From assembly GCA_964549495.1 (NCBI GenBank), contig CAZJWJ010000054.1, positions 1 through 34,106 on the forward strand: 34,106 nucleotides of DNA. Reading direction: 5' to 3'. The translations under genes and the position numbers were made by a program. Under the pieces are notes generated by a model, which saw nothing but the letters and a program-made list of their open reading frames with translations, was not told the DNA's origin and made no database searches. The DNA comes from JACKBJ01 sp964549495 (GTDB lineage: Bacteria; Chloroflexota; Anaerolineae; Epilineales; Epilineaceae). Shown piece after piece: positions 18,304 through 25,408 of the stretch (position 1 is its first letter; every line of letters begins with the position of its first letter).

Positions 18304-19734
18304 ATGCGACGTCTGATGACGGTCTGGCTGCTTGGCCTTCTGGCCTGCTCGGCCGCGCTGAGCGCCCTGCTGTGGACCTTCGGACCGGGCCCGGTCGCCG
18401 ACGGGAAGCCCGCCTGGCTGCTCGAGATCCGCGACGAGGCAGCGACCGACGGGTCCGAGGATCCATCCGAGGACCCGGAGGCCCGTGCCGCGGCCATCGA
18501 CCGGATCGCCGTCATCCGGCGGGACGGAAGCCTGGTGACGATCGATCCGCGGGGCGGCGAGCCGCGCGAGCTGCAGGGCGACGACGAGATCCGCTTCGGA
18601 CTGCCCACCTGGTCGCCCGACGCCCGGCGCCTGGCCACCATCGGCATCCGCGGCAACCGTGCGTCGGTCTACCTGACCCGGGACGAGCCCGATGCCCAGT
18701 CCCGCCAGCTCTACACCGACGCGGTCGAGACCCCCTTCTACCTCTACTGGGCCCCCGGCGGCCGCTTCCTGGGCTTCTTGGCCAACCACGCCGAGGAGGG
18801 CGTCGGACTGCACGCCGCCGAGCCCGGTACCGGCGAGCACAACCTGCTTGCGGCCGGCACGCCGCTCTACTGGAGCTGGGCGCAGCGCAACCCGCAGGTC
18901 CTGGTCCACGCCGCCGAGGCCGGCTCGGGCGAAGGCGCGCTGGGCCTGGTCGACATCGTCACCGGCGCCAGGCAGAGCCTGGGTGCTACGGCGGTCGGCA
19001 GCTTCCGCACACCCGGCATCTCGCCCAGCGGCCGCTACCTCTCCTACGGCCAGCCGGCCGAAGGCGAGGTCTCGCAGATCGTGGTGCTCGACCGCCAGGA
19101 TCCGGATGCCGAGCCCCAGACCATCGACCATCTCGGGCTGGCGCCGATGAGCTGGAGCCCTGCGGCCGACGAATTGGCCTTCCTCAGCCCGCGCCAGGAC
19201 GCCGATGCCGCCGCCGGCCCCCTGCGCCTGATCGATGCCGAGTCGGGCCGCGTGCGCGGTCTGGTCGGCGATTCGGTGCTGGCCTTCTTCTGGTCGCCGG
19301 ACGGCCGCTGGATCGCCTACCTCACGCTGGAGCGCACTCTGGACCAGGACAGCATCCGGGCGGCCGCTCCCGGCCGGCTCCAGGTCGGCTGGACGGCCGG
19401 GACGCCAGACCTCACGCGCCCGACTCGTCCGGCCCGGATCGTCGCCCAGTCCACGCCGGACCTGGAGATGGTCCTGCGCGTGGTCGAGGTGGCGCGCAGC
19501 GCCCGCGGCCCGCGCGAGCTGGCCCGCTTCCACCCCAGCCGCAGCTTCACCCTGCAGGTCCTGCCCTTCTTCGACCAGTATGCCCTCAGCCACCGCATCT
19601 GGTCCCCCGACTCCACTTCCCTGGTCCTGCCGATGCGCCAGCCCGGCGGCTCGATGGTGCGCGTCATCCCCATCGACGGCAGCCCGCCGCGCGATTTGAT
19701 CCGCGGCAGCCTGGCTTTCTGGAGCCCGCGCTAG
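18304..19734 (+). CDS. TolB-like beta-propeller protein with N-terminal membrane anchor
   Basis: This 476-residue protein starts with a hydrophobic signal or anchor (MRRLMTVWLLGLLACSAALS). LLAC could be read as a weak lipobox, but the hydrophobic run continues past the Cys, so an anchor is more likely. The rest is a WD40-like/TolB-type propeller with repeated blade motifs: WSPDARRLATIGIRGNRASV, YWAPGGRFLGFLAN, ISPSGRYLSYGQPA, WSPAADELAFLSP, WSPDGRWIAYL and IWSPDSTSLVLPM. It would act outside the membrane, probably as a binding or scaffold protein. The start has a GGAGAAAGG site about ten bases upstream. It follows the polyglycine protein gene but has its own -10 box and a terminator in between, so it is a separate unit. 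Confidence 0.85.
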   Translation: MRRLMTVWLLGLLACSAALSALLWTFGPGPVADGKPAWLLEIRDEAATDGSEDPSEDPEARAAAIDRIAVIRRDGSLVTIDPRGGEPRELQGDDEIRFGLPTWSPDARRLATIGIRGNRASVYLTRDEPDAQSRQLYTDAVETPFYLYWAPGGRFLGFLANHAEEGVGLHAAEPGTGEHNLLAAGTPLYWSWAQRNPQVLVHAAEAGSGEGALGLVDIVTGARQSLGATAVGSFRTPGISPSGRYLSYGQPAEGEVSQIVVLDRQDPDAEPQTIDHLGLAPMSWSPAADELAFLSPRQDADAAAGPLRLIDAESGRVRGLVGDSVLAFFWSPDGRWIAYLTLERTLDQDSIRAAAPGRLQVGWTAGTPDLTRPTRPARIVAQSTPDLEMVLRVVEVARSARGPRELARFHPSRSFTLQVLPFFDQYALSHRIWSPDSTSLVLPMRQPGGSMVRVIPIDGSPPRDLIRGSLAFWSPR

Positions 19735-19797
19735 TACTCTGTCTAGGGGATGCTTGCGGGCTCGATCGTCGGTGGTCGAGACGGCGTTCCTTCGCCG

Positions 19798-19850
19798 TGA
19801 CTTTCGCGCTCGCCTCGTGTTTAATCCTCCGGAGCCATCGGCTCTCGAGG
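19798..19850 (+). promoter_or_regulatory. Candidate promoter (TGACTT-N16-TTTAAT) with adjoining hairpin
   Basis: TGACTT at 19798-19803 and TTTAAT at 19820-19825 are spaced by 16 bases, ahead of the glsB-like gene. The next bases, 19826-19850, form an inverted repeat cctc-gagcc-atc-ggctc-gagg with a 2x2 internal loop. A small acggcg/cgccgt hairpin at 19781-19798 may end the upstream transcript. Confidence 0.5.
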
Positions 19851-19894
19851 ACTACCCGATCACGCGTCCCACGGGATGCAAGGAGGAACGACTC

Positions 19895-20155
19895 ATGCAG
19901 GGACTCATCGTCTTGTTGATCGTCGGTGCCATCGCCGGCTGGTTGGCCGGTTACATCGCCAGCCGCGACACCGCCTTCAACATCATGGACGTCATCCTGG
20001 GCGTCGTGGGCGCCATCGTCGGCGGCTACATCGCCAGCGCGCTCTTCGACACCGCATTCGGCGCCTTGACGCCGATGGGCATTGCCATCGCCACGCTCGG
20101 CGCGCTCCTGGTCGCCTTCATCTACAAGAAGGTCACCGGCAAGTCGATCGCCTGA
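19895..20155 (+). CDS. GlsB/YeaQ/YmgE-family (transglycosylase-associated) small membrane protein
   Basis: This is an 86-residue inner-membrane protein with three hydrophobic segments (about 2-22, 33-55 and 60-80) and the Gly-rich pattern of the family: IVGAIAGWLAGYI, then DVILGVVGAIVGGYI and a C-terminal lysine-rich end FIYKKVTGKSIA. Members are often induced by stress; a biochemical role is not known. The start at 19895 is set by AAGGAGG eight bases upstream, so the longer frame from 19754 is not the gene. It has its own promoter and ends in a strong bidirectional terminator. Confidence 0.93.
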   Translation: MQGLIVLLIVGAIAGWLAGYIASRDTAFNIMDVILGVVGAIVGGYIASALFDTAFGALTPMGIAIATLGALLVAFIYKKVTGKSIA

Positions 20156-20177
20156 TCGCTGTCGAATCGACGTGAAG

Positions 20178-20208
20178 AAGCGGGGCGGCCGTGACGGCCG
20201 CCCCGCTT
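20178..20208. terminator. Bidirectional intrinsic terminator between convergent genes
   Basis: A 13-bp perfect stem (aagcggggcggcc at 20178-20190, complement at 20196-20208) with loop gtgac is flanked by gaagaa on the left and ttcttct on the right. This gives a pyrimidine/T-rich tail in both directions. It ends the glsB-like gene and, on the minus strand, the LysM gene. A 9-bp repeat cacccgagg/cctcgggtg (20230-20238, 20271-20279) nearer the LysM stop may also fold. Confidence 0.88.
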
Positions 20209-20287
20209 CGTTCTTCTAGCACCAAAGCTCACCCGAGGTCTCGACAGGCCCTGGCGTCCCGACCATCTGGCCTCGGGTGCTCCCAGA

Positions 20288-20779
20288 TCAGTCCTCGTCG
20301 TCGGGGATGACCAGGGTCTGGCCCGGGTAGATCAGGTTCGGGTTCTCGATCTTGTCCTTGTTGGCCTCGTGGATCTCGGGCCAGCGGGCGCCATTGCCCA
20401 GGAAGCGGGTGGCGATGCCCCACAGGGTGTCGCCGGCGGCCACGGTGTAGGTGGTCTCCTCGGCCTTGGCGTGGGCCTCGGCCTGCTTGGCCATCTCGGA
20501 CTCGTACTCGCGGCGCAGGTCGCGCAGCTTGCGGCGCTCGGCCAGGAGCTCGTTGCGCAGCTTGTCCTCGCGGGCCTCCTTGGCCGCCTTGCGGATGTCG
20601 GCATCGCGCTTGCGCATCTCGGCCTGGATGTCGATGGCCTTGGCCTGGTTCTTGCCCTCCGGATCGCTCTTGGCGTCGGACTTGGCCGGCGCGGCCTTGG
20701 CCTTGTCGTCCTTGTCCTTCTTCTTGCCGCCGGGCAGCGGGGTGTTCAGAAAATCGATGACCTTGTCGAAGATCGCCAT
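20288..20779 (-). CDS. Cytoplasmic LysM-domain protein
   Basis: This 163-residue protein has a C-terminal LysM domain at about residues 110-158 (YTVAAGDTLWGIATRFLGNG, then WPEIHEANKD and NPNLIYPGQTLVIP). Before it come a Lys/Asp/Ala-rich region (18-45) and a charged coiled coil (about 52-108). There is no signal peptide, so it resembles the cytoplasmic BON-LysM proteins (YgaU/Kbp type) rather than a wall hydrolase, although no BON domain is visible. The start has an AGGAGTG site. It is the last gene of a minus-strand group with DUF937, HerA-like and dodecin genes. The binding partner is unknown. Confidence 0.88.
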   Translation of the reverse strand: MAIFDKVIDFLNTPLPGGKKKDKDDKAKAAPAKSDAKSDPEGKNQAKAIDIQAEMRKRDADIRKAAKEAREDKLRNELLAERRKLRDLRREYESEMAKQAEAHAKAEETTYTVAAGDTLWGIATRFLGNGARWPEIHEANKDKIENPNLIYPGQTLVIPDDED

Positions 20780-20884
20780 GGTGTTGCGTCACTCCTGTGC
20801 GCTGTGCTGAATGGATGATGGGGCGGTGCCGGTCCGCTGACCGGCAGGTTGGATGGGGCAGGGAGTTCGACCTCGTCTCACTCG

Positions 20885-20904
20885 GCGGCCGGCTCGCCGG
20901 CCGC
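20885..20904 (-). terminator. GC-rich hairpin just after the DUF937 gene
   Basis: gcggccggc (20885-20893) and gccggccgc (20896-20904) form a tight palindrome 5 bases past the DUF937 stop on the minus strand. There is no T-run, so it may attenuate or protect the message rather than end it. Confidence 0.4.
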
Positions 20905-20909
20905 ACGCT

Positions 20910-21575
20910 TCAACGCTTGCTTCCGCCGAGCAGCTTGCCCAGCAGGTCCATGCCGATGCGCGCCGCGTCGTCGGTGGCCGAGCCGTCGCCGTCGCGGTCT
21001 AGCAGGTCGCCGATCACGTCGCCGGCGGTCTTCTCCTGCGGCTGCGACTTCGAAGGCGGCTGGGGCACCTGGATGCGCGGCAGGCCCTGGCGGGCGATCT
21101 GATCGCGCTCGCGGTCCAGGTAGCCGGCCAGGTCACCCGGCGACATCCGCTCCTGCTGCTTGGTGCGGCCCAGGTAGGCCAACACCAAAGGGGCCAAGAG
21201 CGGAAGCAACTTGGATAGAACGCTGGGGTCCAGGCCCGTCTCGCGTCCCATCTCGGTTTCGATCTTGCCGCGATCGCGGCCCAGGACGTGACCCAGGATG
21301 GCATCGCCTTCGCTCAGGTCGCCGCCGCGCTTCAGGTAACCGCCCAAATCGTCCAGGCGGCTGCCGTCGTGGTCGCGCTCGAGCGCACCGGCCAGGGCGT
21401 CGGCCCCCTTCTGATCGGCCGTGTTGCGCGCCAGGCCGGCCACGATCATCGGCAAGCCGATCTTGACCGCTTGCCGGGCCGTGCGCGGGTCCAGGCCCAG
21501 GCGATCGGCCAGCACGCCGGCCATCGCCTCTTGACCCAACTGCTGGGTCATGATGTCGATCATCGATGAAGCCAT
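20910..21575 (-). CDS. DUF937 family protein
   Basis: This 221-residue protein matches DUF937 (YidB-related). It has an N-terminal helical part, MIDIMTQQLGQEAMAGVLAD, then LGLDPRTARQAVKIGLPMIV and AGLARNT, a DDLGGYL and GDAILGHVLG pair, and later LDPSVLSKLLPLLAPLVLAY. The C-terminal part ends with a Gly/Asp-rich linker (DVIGDLLDRDGDGSATDD) and a LLGKLLGGSKR tail that repeats the same type of motif. It looks cytosolic. The function of the family is not known. The start at 21575 has a GAGGAG site seven bases away. It is probably cotranscribed with the HerA-like gene 88 bases upstream. Confidence 0.9.
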   Translation of the reverse strand: MASSMIDIMTQQLGQEAMAGVLADRLGLDPRTARQAVKIGLPMIVAGLARNTADQKGADALAGALERDHDGSRLDDLGGYLKRGGDLSEGDAILGHVLGRDRGKIETEMGRETGLDPSVLSKLLPLLAPLVLAYLGRTKQQERMSPGDLAGYLDRERDQIARQGLPRIQVPQPPSKSQPQEKTAGDVIGDLLDRDGDGSATDDAARIGMDLLGKLLGGSKR

Positions 21576-21663
21576 GAAATCTCCTCTGTGTACGGACTGT
21601 ATGGCGTCTCGGTCTACGGGATGCGTCGGTTTCGGGTTGCAGCAGGATCGCCCGATCTCGGGC

Positions 21664-24144
21664 TCACTCGGTGGGAATCCAGACCAGCGTCAGCTGGTCG
21701 ACGTCGATGTCGTTGCGCTCCAGGCCGATCTCGAGCCGCTCGATCCGACCGGCCGCCTGGCGCCACTTGTCGTCGATGGCGATCAGCTCTTCGCGCAGCT
21801 CTTCCTCGAGGGCCTCGATCTGCTCGACTTTGGCGTCGCGCTTGTCCGCGGCCGACTCGAGGCGCTCGCGGGTGCGCACCGTCATCGAGCGGCGCGAGGA
21901 GAGGCTGCGCATCGAACGCGCGGCGCGGGCGACCTTACTGGCCGCGCCGCGGCCGCCGAGCAAGGCGCCGATCAAGTCGCCGGCACCGGCCATCAGCTCC
22001 TGGCCGCGGCGCTGGTCGACATCCACCTCCAACTCCTGCACCCGCAGCTGGGCGTTGCGCAGCGTGTCCTCCAAGCGGTCGACGCGCTTCTCGATGGTCT
22101 CGCGCAACCCGGCCGCGTCGGCATCGGCCGCGTCGTCGGCGGCCGAGACGCAGCGCAGTTCGAAGTCGGCCCGGGCCTCGCCGGGCCGCGAGTAGAGCTT
22201 CAGCTCCGGATTGTGCCAGAGCTCGAGCTCCCGATTGCGGTAGAGCTCGGCCCGGATGGCCGTCTCCACGTCGCGGAAGTAGGTCAGGGTATGCAGCTTG
22301 GCCTCGGGCATGACGTAGACCGCGCCGGCCGGCGCCTCATCGACGAAGTCGCGCTCGTCGTGGTCTACGTCCAGCCCGGTCGAAGCGTCGAAGCGCTGCG
22401 CCAAGGGAAAGAAGACCGCCTCCCATTCCTGCTGGTGGTCCAGGTCGGCGCCGCGCTCGTCGAAGCGCATGTGCACCCGCGCGGCCAGGCCGGCCTGCAA
22501 ACGCCGCCCGCCCGGCACCGCGCCCACCTCGGCCACCCAGGGCGCCGAGGGCGACAGGTGGCGCACCCGCACGTTGCTGGCGATCTCGGGCATCAGCTGG
22601 CTCTCGTCCTCGGCCAGCGCCTGGCCGGCGTCGACAGCCGACCCTCTCGCGGACTCGGGACCGCCATCCGATGTCGAGTCAACCGCGGCGGAGCGGGTCG
22701 CCGACCGGGCGGCGGCTCGGGCCGCGGCCTCGATCGCATCCCGCTCCGGTGCGTCGCGCGTCAGCTGCTCGATCTGCGGCCGCGTGAGCGGACCGCGCAG
22801 ATAGCTCATCGCCCAACGCGTGGCAAAGTAGGCGGGCCCGTCCAGGTGGCTGCTGTGCAAGAGGAACTGGCGCTTGTCCAGGGCGCCGATGCCGCGGTCC
22901 AGGGCCGCCACATCCACGCCGCCGGCCGCCGAGCGCAGGCCCTCGAGCACCCGCTCCTTGTCGCGCTCGGTCTGCAGCCGGCCGATGCACCATGTGCCGG
23001 CGTTGCTCATGGCCTTGTAGTCCAAGTCGACCGGATTCTGCGTGGCCAAGACCATGCCCACCCCGAAGGCCCGGCCCTGCTTGAGCAGGGTCAGGATGGG
23101 CTTCTTGGAGGGCGGCGCGGCCGTGGGCGGTGCGTAGCCGTAGACCTCGTCCATGTAGACCAGCGCGCGCAAGTCCGTGCTGCCGCTCTGGCCGCGCATC
23201 CAGGTGATCAGCTTGGAGAGCACCAGGGTGACGACCAGCTGGCGCTCGGCCTCGGAGAGATGGGCCAGGTAGACGATGCTGGCCCGCGGCCGGCCGTCCT
23301 CGGTCCGCAGCAGCGTCTGGATGTCCAAGGGAAGGCCCTGGATCCAGTCGGCGAAGGCCGGCGAGGCCACCAGCCCGTTGAGTCGCATGGCCAGGTCGGT
23401 GCGGTCTTTCTCCGGAAAGAAGCTGTCCACTTCGAAGACGCCCAGCTTGCGCAGCGGCGGCGCTTGGACCTGGCCGATCAGGCTGGCCAGATCCAAGTCC
23501 TGGCCCGCCTGCCAGGCCCGGTCGATCAGGTTGGACAGCAGGATGTGCTCGCGGCTGGTGATCGGATCGGCCTCGATGCCGGCCAAACCCAGCAGGCTGC
23601 TGACGAAGCTGGCGATCTCGTCGCGAAGGGCCTCGTCGTCGACCGGTCCGGACGGCGCGGCCAGCGAGCCCAGGACGTTCAGGGGCAGGCCAGCCGAGGA
23701 GCCGGGGGTGAAGATGCTGCAGCGCGATCCCTGACGCAGGCGGGTGAGGCGATCGCCGTCGATGCCGGAGCCCGCCAGGCCCTCGCGCCAACGCTCGGCC
23801 ACCACCGCCGCCTCTTCGGCCGGGCTGCGACCGGCCCGCTCGGCCTGGCCGGCGTCGATCCAGGGCTCGAAGTCGGCCGGCCGCAGCTCGGGGAAGGTCA
23901 GCGCCAGGTTGGTGATGTCGCCCTTGGGATCCAGGATCAAACAGGGCAGGCCGGAGAGCAGGGCCTCTTCGAGCAGGATGATGCCCAGGCCGGTCTTGCC
24001 CGAGCCGGTCATGCCCAGCACGACCGCGTGGGTGGTCAGATCGCGGGCCTCGAGGGTCAGCCGCTCGCCAGTGGCCTTGCCGCCGGCATCGTCGAGGCGC
24101 TGGCCGAGGTAGAGCTGGCCAGGTTGGTCTTGGTAAGGGTTCAC
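21664..24144 (-). CDS. HerA/VirB4-like P-loop ATPase with C-terminal coiled coil
   Basis: This 826-residue ATPase belongs to the HerA-FtsK type (DUF87/DUF853-like). It has MNPYQDQPGQLYLGQRLDD, the Walker A GMTGSGKT at residues 44-51, CLILDPKGDITNLAL just after, a Walker B ALVYMDEVYGYAP near 326-338 and GVGMVLATQNPVDLDYKAM with a GRLQTERDKERVLEGL segment. The last third is charged and coiled-coil (for example about 670-720 and 770-800). Full-length genes of this kind occur outside conjugation loci as single cytosolic ATPases of unknown role. No NurA nuclease gene lies nearby, so a HerA-NurA pair is not supported. The gene sits between dodecin and DUF937, with 49 and 88 base gaps, in one direction. 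Confidence 0.87.
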   Translation of the reverse strand: MNPYQDQPGQLYLGQRLDDAGGKATGERLTLEARDLTTHAVVLGMTGSGKTGLGIILLEEALLSGLPCLILDPKGDITNLALTFPELRPADFEPWIDAGQAERAGRSPAEEAAVVAERWREGLAGSGIDGDRLTRLRQGSRCSIFTPGSSAGLPLNVLGSLAAPSGPVDDEALRDEIASFVSSLLGLAGIEADPITSREHILLSNLIDRAWQAGQDLDLASLIGQVQAPPLRKLGVFEVDSFFPEKDRTDLAMRLNGLVASPAFADWIQGLPLDIQTLLRTEDGRPRASIVYLAHLSEAERQLVVTLVLSKLITWMRGQSGSTDLRALVYMDEVYGYAPPTAAPPSKKPILTLLKQGRAFGVGMVLATQNPVDLDYKAMSNAGTWCIGRLQTERDKERVLEGLRSAAGGVDVAALDRGIGALDKRQFLLHSSHLDGPAYFATRWAMSYLRGPLTRPQIEQLTRDAPERDAIEAAARAAARSATRSAAVDSTSDGGPESARGSAVDAGQALAEDESQLMPEIASNVRVRHLSPSAPWVAEVGAVPGGRRLQAGLAARVHMRFDERGADLDHQQEWEAVFFPLAQRFDASTGLDVDHDERDFVDEAPAGAVYVMPEAKLHTLTYFRDVETAIRAELYRNRELELWHNPELKLYSRPGEARADFELRCVSAADDAADADAAGLRETIEKRVDRLEDTLRNAQLRVQELEVDVDQRRGQELMAGAGDLIGALLGGRGAASKVARAARSMRSLSSRRSMTVRTRERLESAADKRDAKVEQIEALEEELREELIAIDDKWRQAAGRIERLEIGLERNDIDVDQLTLVWIPTE

Positions 24145-24193
24145 GGGCGCTTCCCGGGTCTCGGTGGGGCTGCGGCGTTGGGACGGCGCCGAA

Positions 24194-24397
24194 CTAATGG
24201 ACCTTGAAGGCTACCTTGACGTTGGCATGATACTCGTAGAGCTCGCCGTCGTCGTTGATCTTGGCCGTCCAGCCGACCACGTCGACGCAGATCAGGTCAT
24301 CCAGGGTCTTGGCGGCGGTCTTGACGGCGTTCTTGACGGCCTGCTCCCAACTCTCTTCGGAGGCGCCGGACAGTTCGATGATCTTGACGGTGGACAT
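24194..24397 (-). CDS. Dodecin, SecE2 (calcium dodecin) type
   Basis: This 67-residue protein has the dodecin fold pattern: VKIIELSGASEESWEQAVKN, AVKTAAKTLDDL and an ending ANVKVAFKVH. Dodecins assemble into hollow dodecamers. The flavin-stacking Trp and the Gln of classical dodecins are not present: the segment reads ICVDVVGW and the Gln position is His. The sequence resembles the second mycobacterial type (SecE2), which shares SWEQA and lacks flavin. So a flavin-storage role is doubtful, and a metal or other ligand is possible. The start has an AAGGAG site eight bases away, and a TACAAT -10 box lies about 70 bases upstream. Confidence 0.9.
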   Translation of the reverse strand: MSTVKIIELSGASEESWEQAVKNAVKTAAKTLDDLICVDVVGWTAKINDDGELYEYHANVKVAFKVH

Positions 24398-24465
24398 GGG
24401 GGATGCTCCTTGCTAGGTGGGGGCGATGAACGAGGGGATGCCGGCAGGGCGGGCATCGCCGGCTC

Positions 24466-24471
24466 ATTGTA
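24466..24471 (-). promoter_or_regulatory. -10 box TACAAT for the dodecin group
   Basis: On the minus strand TACAAT lies at 24471-24466, about 70 bases before the dodecin start. The -35 is not clear. It would be the promoter of the dodecin-HerA-DUF937-LysM run. Confidence 0.4.
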
Positions 24472-24583
24472 GCGCTAGGCCGATTCTCTCGCTAGGCTCT
24501 CGGGCCGAGCGCAGGACCAGCGTTTGCCGGGCGTCGGGCGGGCGTCGGGCGGGCGTCGGGATGACCCGCCGAGGGAGGGCTCA

Positions 24584-24745
24584 GAGCCTGTTTCTTAAAA
24601 CAGGTCCGGCTGCGCCCAAGGCCGCGAACGCGCTGGCTGCGTTATCGAAGCTCGCCGTAGCACAAGGCTACGACTGCGCTTCGATGCCTTGCCAGCACGT
24701 CCGCGGCCTCAGGCTCGCTACGAACCTGCTTTAAGAAACAGGCTC
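24584..24745. mobile_element. MITE-like palindromic element with TCA target duplication
   Basis: The element is 162 bp. Its ends are perfect 16-base inverted repeats (GAGCCTGTTTCTTAAA) that extend to 22 bases with one mismatch. Inside lie two 43-base arms (24619-24661 and 24667-24709) that pair imperfectly around a 5-base loop, so the whole element can fold into one long hairpin. It has no ORF. TCA flanks both sides (24581-24583 and 24746-24748), fitting a 3-bp TNA duplication as made by IS5-family transposases of the IS1031/ISL2 groups; that link is inference. It has more AT and TTTAA runs than its surroundings. Confidence 0.8.
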
Positions 24746-25348
24746 TCAGGCGATCGGCCCGCCGGATTCGGCCGGCCCGGAGTCCTCCGAATCCCCGGCC
24801 TGCGGCGGGATGGTCACGGCCATCCGCCCCATGGCGCTCCAGGCATCACGGAAGTCGGCGTCGGCATACCAGCGAAGCGCCTGGTGCGGGCTGGCCGGGT
24901 CGGCAAAGCCCCAGCCGCGGCCGGGGTTGTGGGCCAAGAGGACCATGTAATGCGCCCAGGGCTTGGGCCGCCAGGCGCCGACGATGGGCACCAGCAGCTC
25001 GCCCCGGGCCAGGCGCTCGATCAAGTCCTCGGCCTCCATCCCGAATCGCCAGCCGGCCTGCAGCCCGTGCTGCCGCAGCGCGTCGGCCACGCCCCAGGGA
25101 AAGGTGGCGTAGCGCGGCAGGCGCCGCACCAGGGGCAGGATGCCCCAGAGCCCGCGGCGCCGCGGGCGGTCGAGGGCGGCCGCCAGCTCCTCGGCCACCA
25201 CCGGCCGGCCGGTCAGGGCCTGGATGATGGCCGCGGCGGCAAAGGGGCCGCAGTCGTTGGGGTGGGTTTGCTGCCGGCGGCAGGCCAGAACGGACTCGGC
25301 ATGGGCCGAGGTGACCGGTCCCAGCGCATCGACGTCGACGACCTGCAT
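24746..25348 (-). CDS. C39-like papain-fold peptidase domain protein
   Basis: This 200-residue protein has the C39-like catalytic pattern: Cys33 in HPNDCGPFAAAAI, His133 in WAHYMVLLA and Asp150 in GFADPA, with typical spacing. No signal peptide or transporter domains are present, so it is a free cytosolic C39-like protein, not a bacteriocin exporter. The start at 25348 has GAGGGATGGGC upstream. Its stop TGA lies exactly at the target duplication of the palindromic element, which therefore sits directly behind the gene and left the frame whole. The gene follows rnz by 60 bases on the same strand. The substrate is unknown. Confidence 0.82.
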   Translation of the reverse strand: MQVVDVDALGPVTSAHAESVLACRRQQTHPNDCGPFAAAAIIQALTGRPVVAEELAAALDRPRRRGLWGILPLVRRLPRYATFPWGVADALRQHGLQAGWRFGMEAEDLIERLARGELLVPIVGAWRPKPWAHYMVLLAHNPGRGWGFADPASPHQALRWYADADFRDAWSAMGRMAVTIPPQAGDSEDSGPAESGGPIA

Positions 25349-25408
25349 TGCCCATCCCTCGCTAGATGCTCGGGCTCGTTCCCGCGGGCGCCGCCGCGGG
25401 GCACGCGC

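Noticed and set aside
21664..24144. A HerA-NurA end-resection or defence system
   Set aside because: No NurA nuclease, Sir2, methylase or restriction gene occurs in the window.
21550..24207. 885-residue plus-strand ORF opposite the HerA-like ATPase
   Set aside because: No motif; the minus strand has Walker A, Walker B and coiled coil.
24533..24560. Short gcgtcgggcgg tandem repeat upstream of dodecin
   Set aside because: Only two to three imperfect copies of a low-complexity GC unit; no sign of function.
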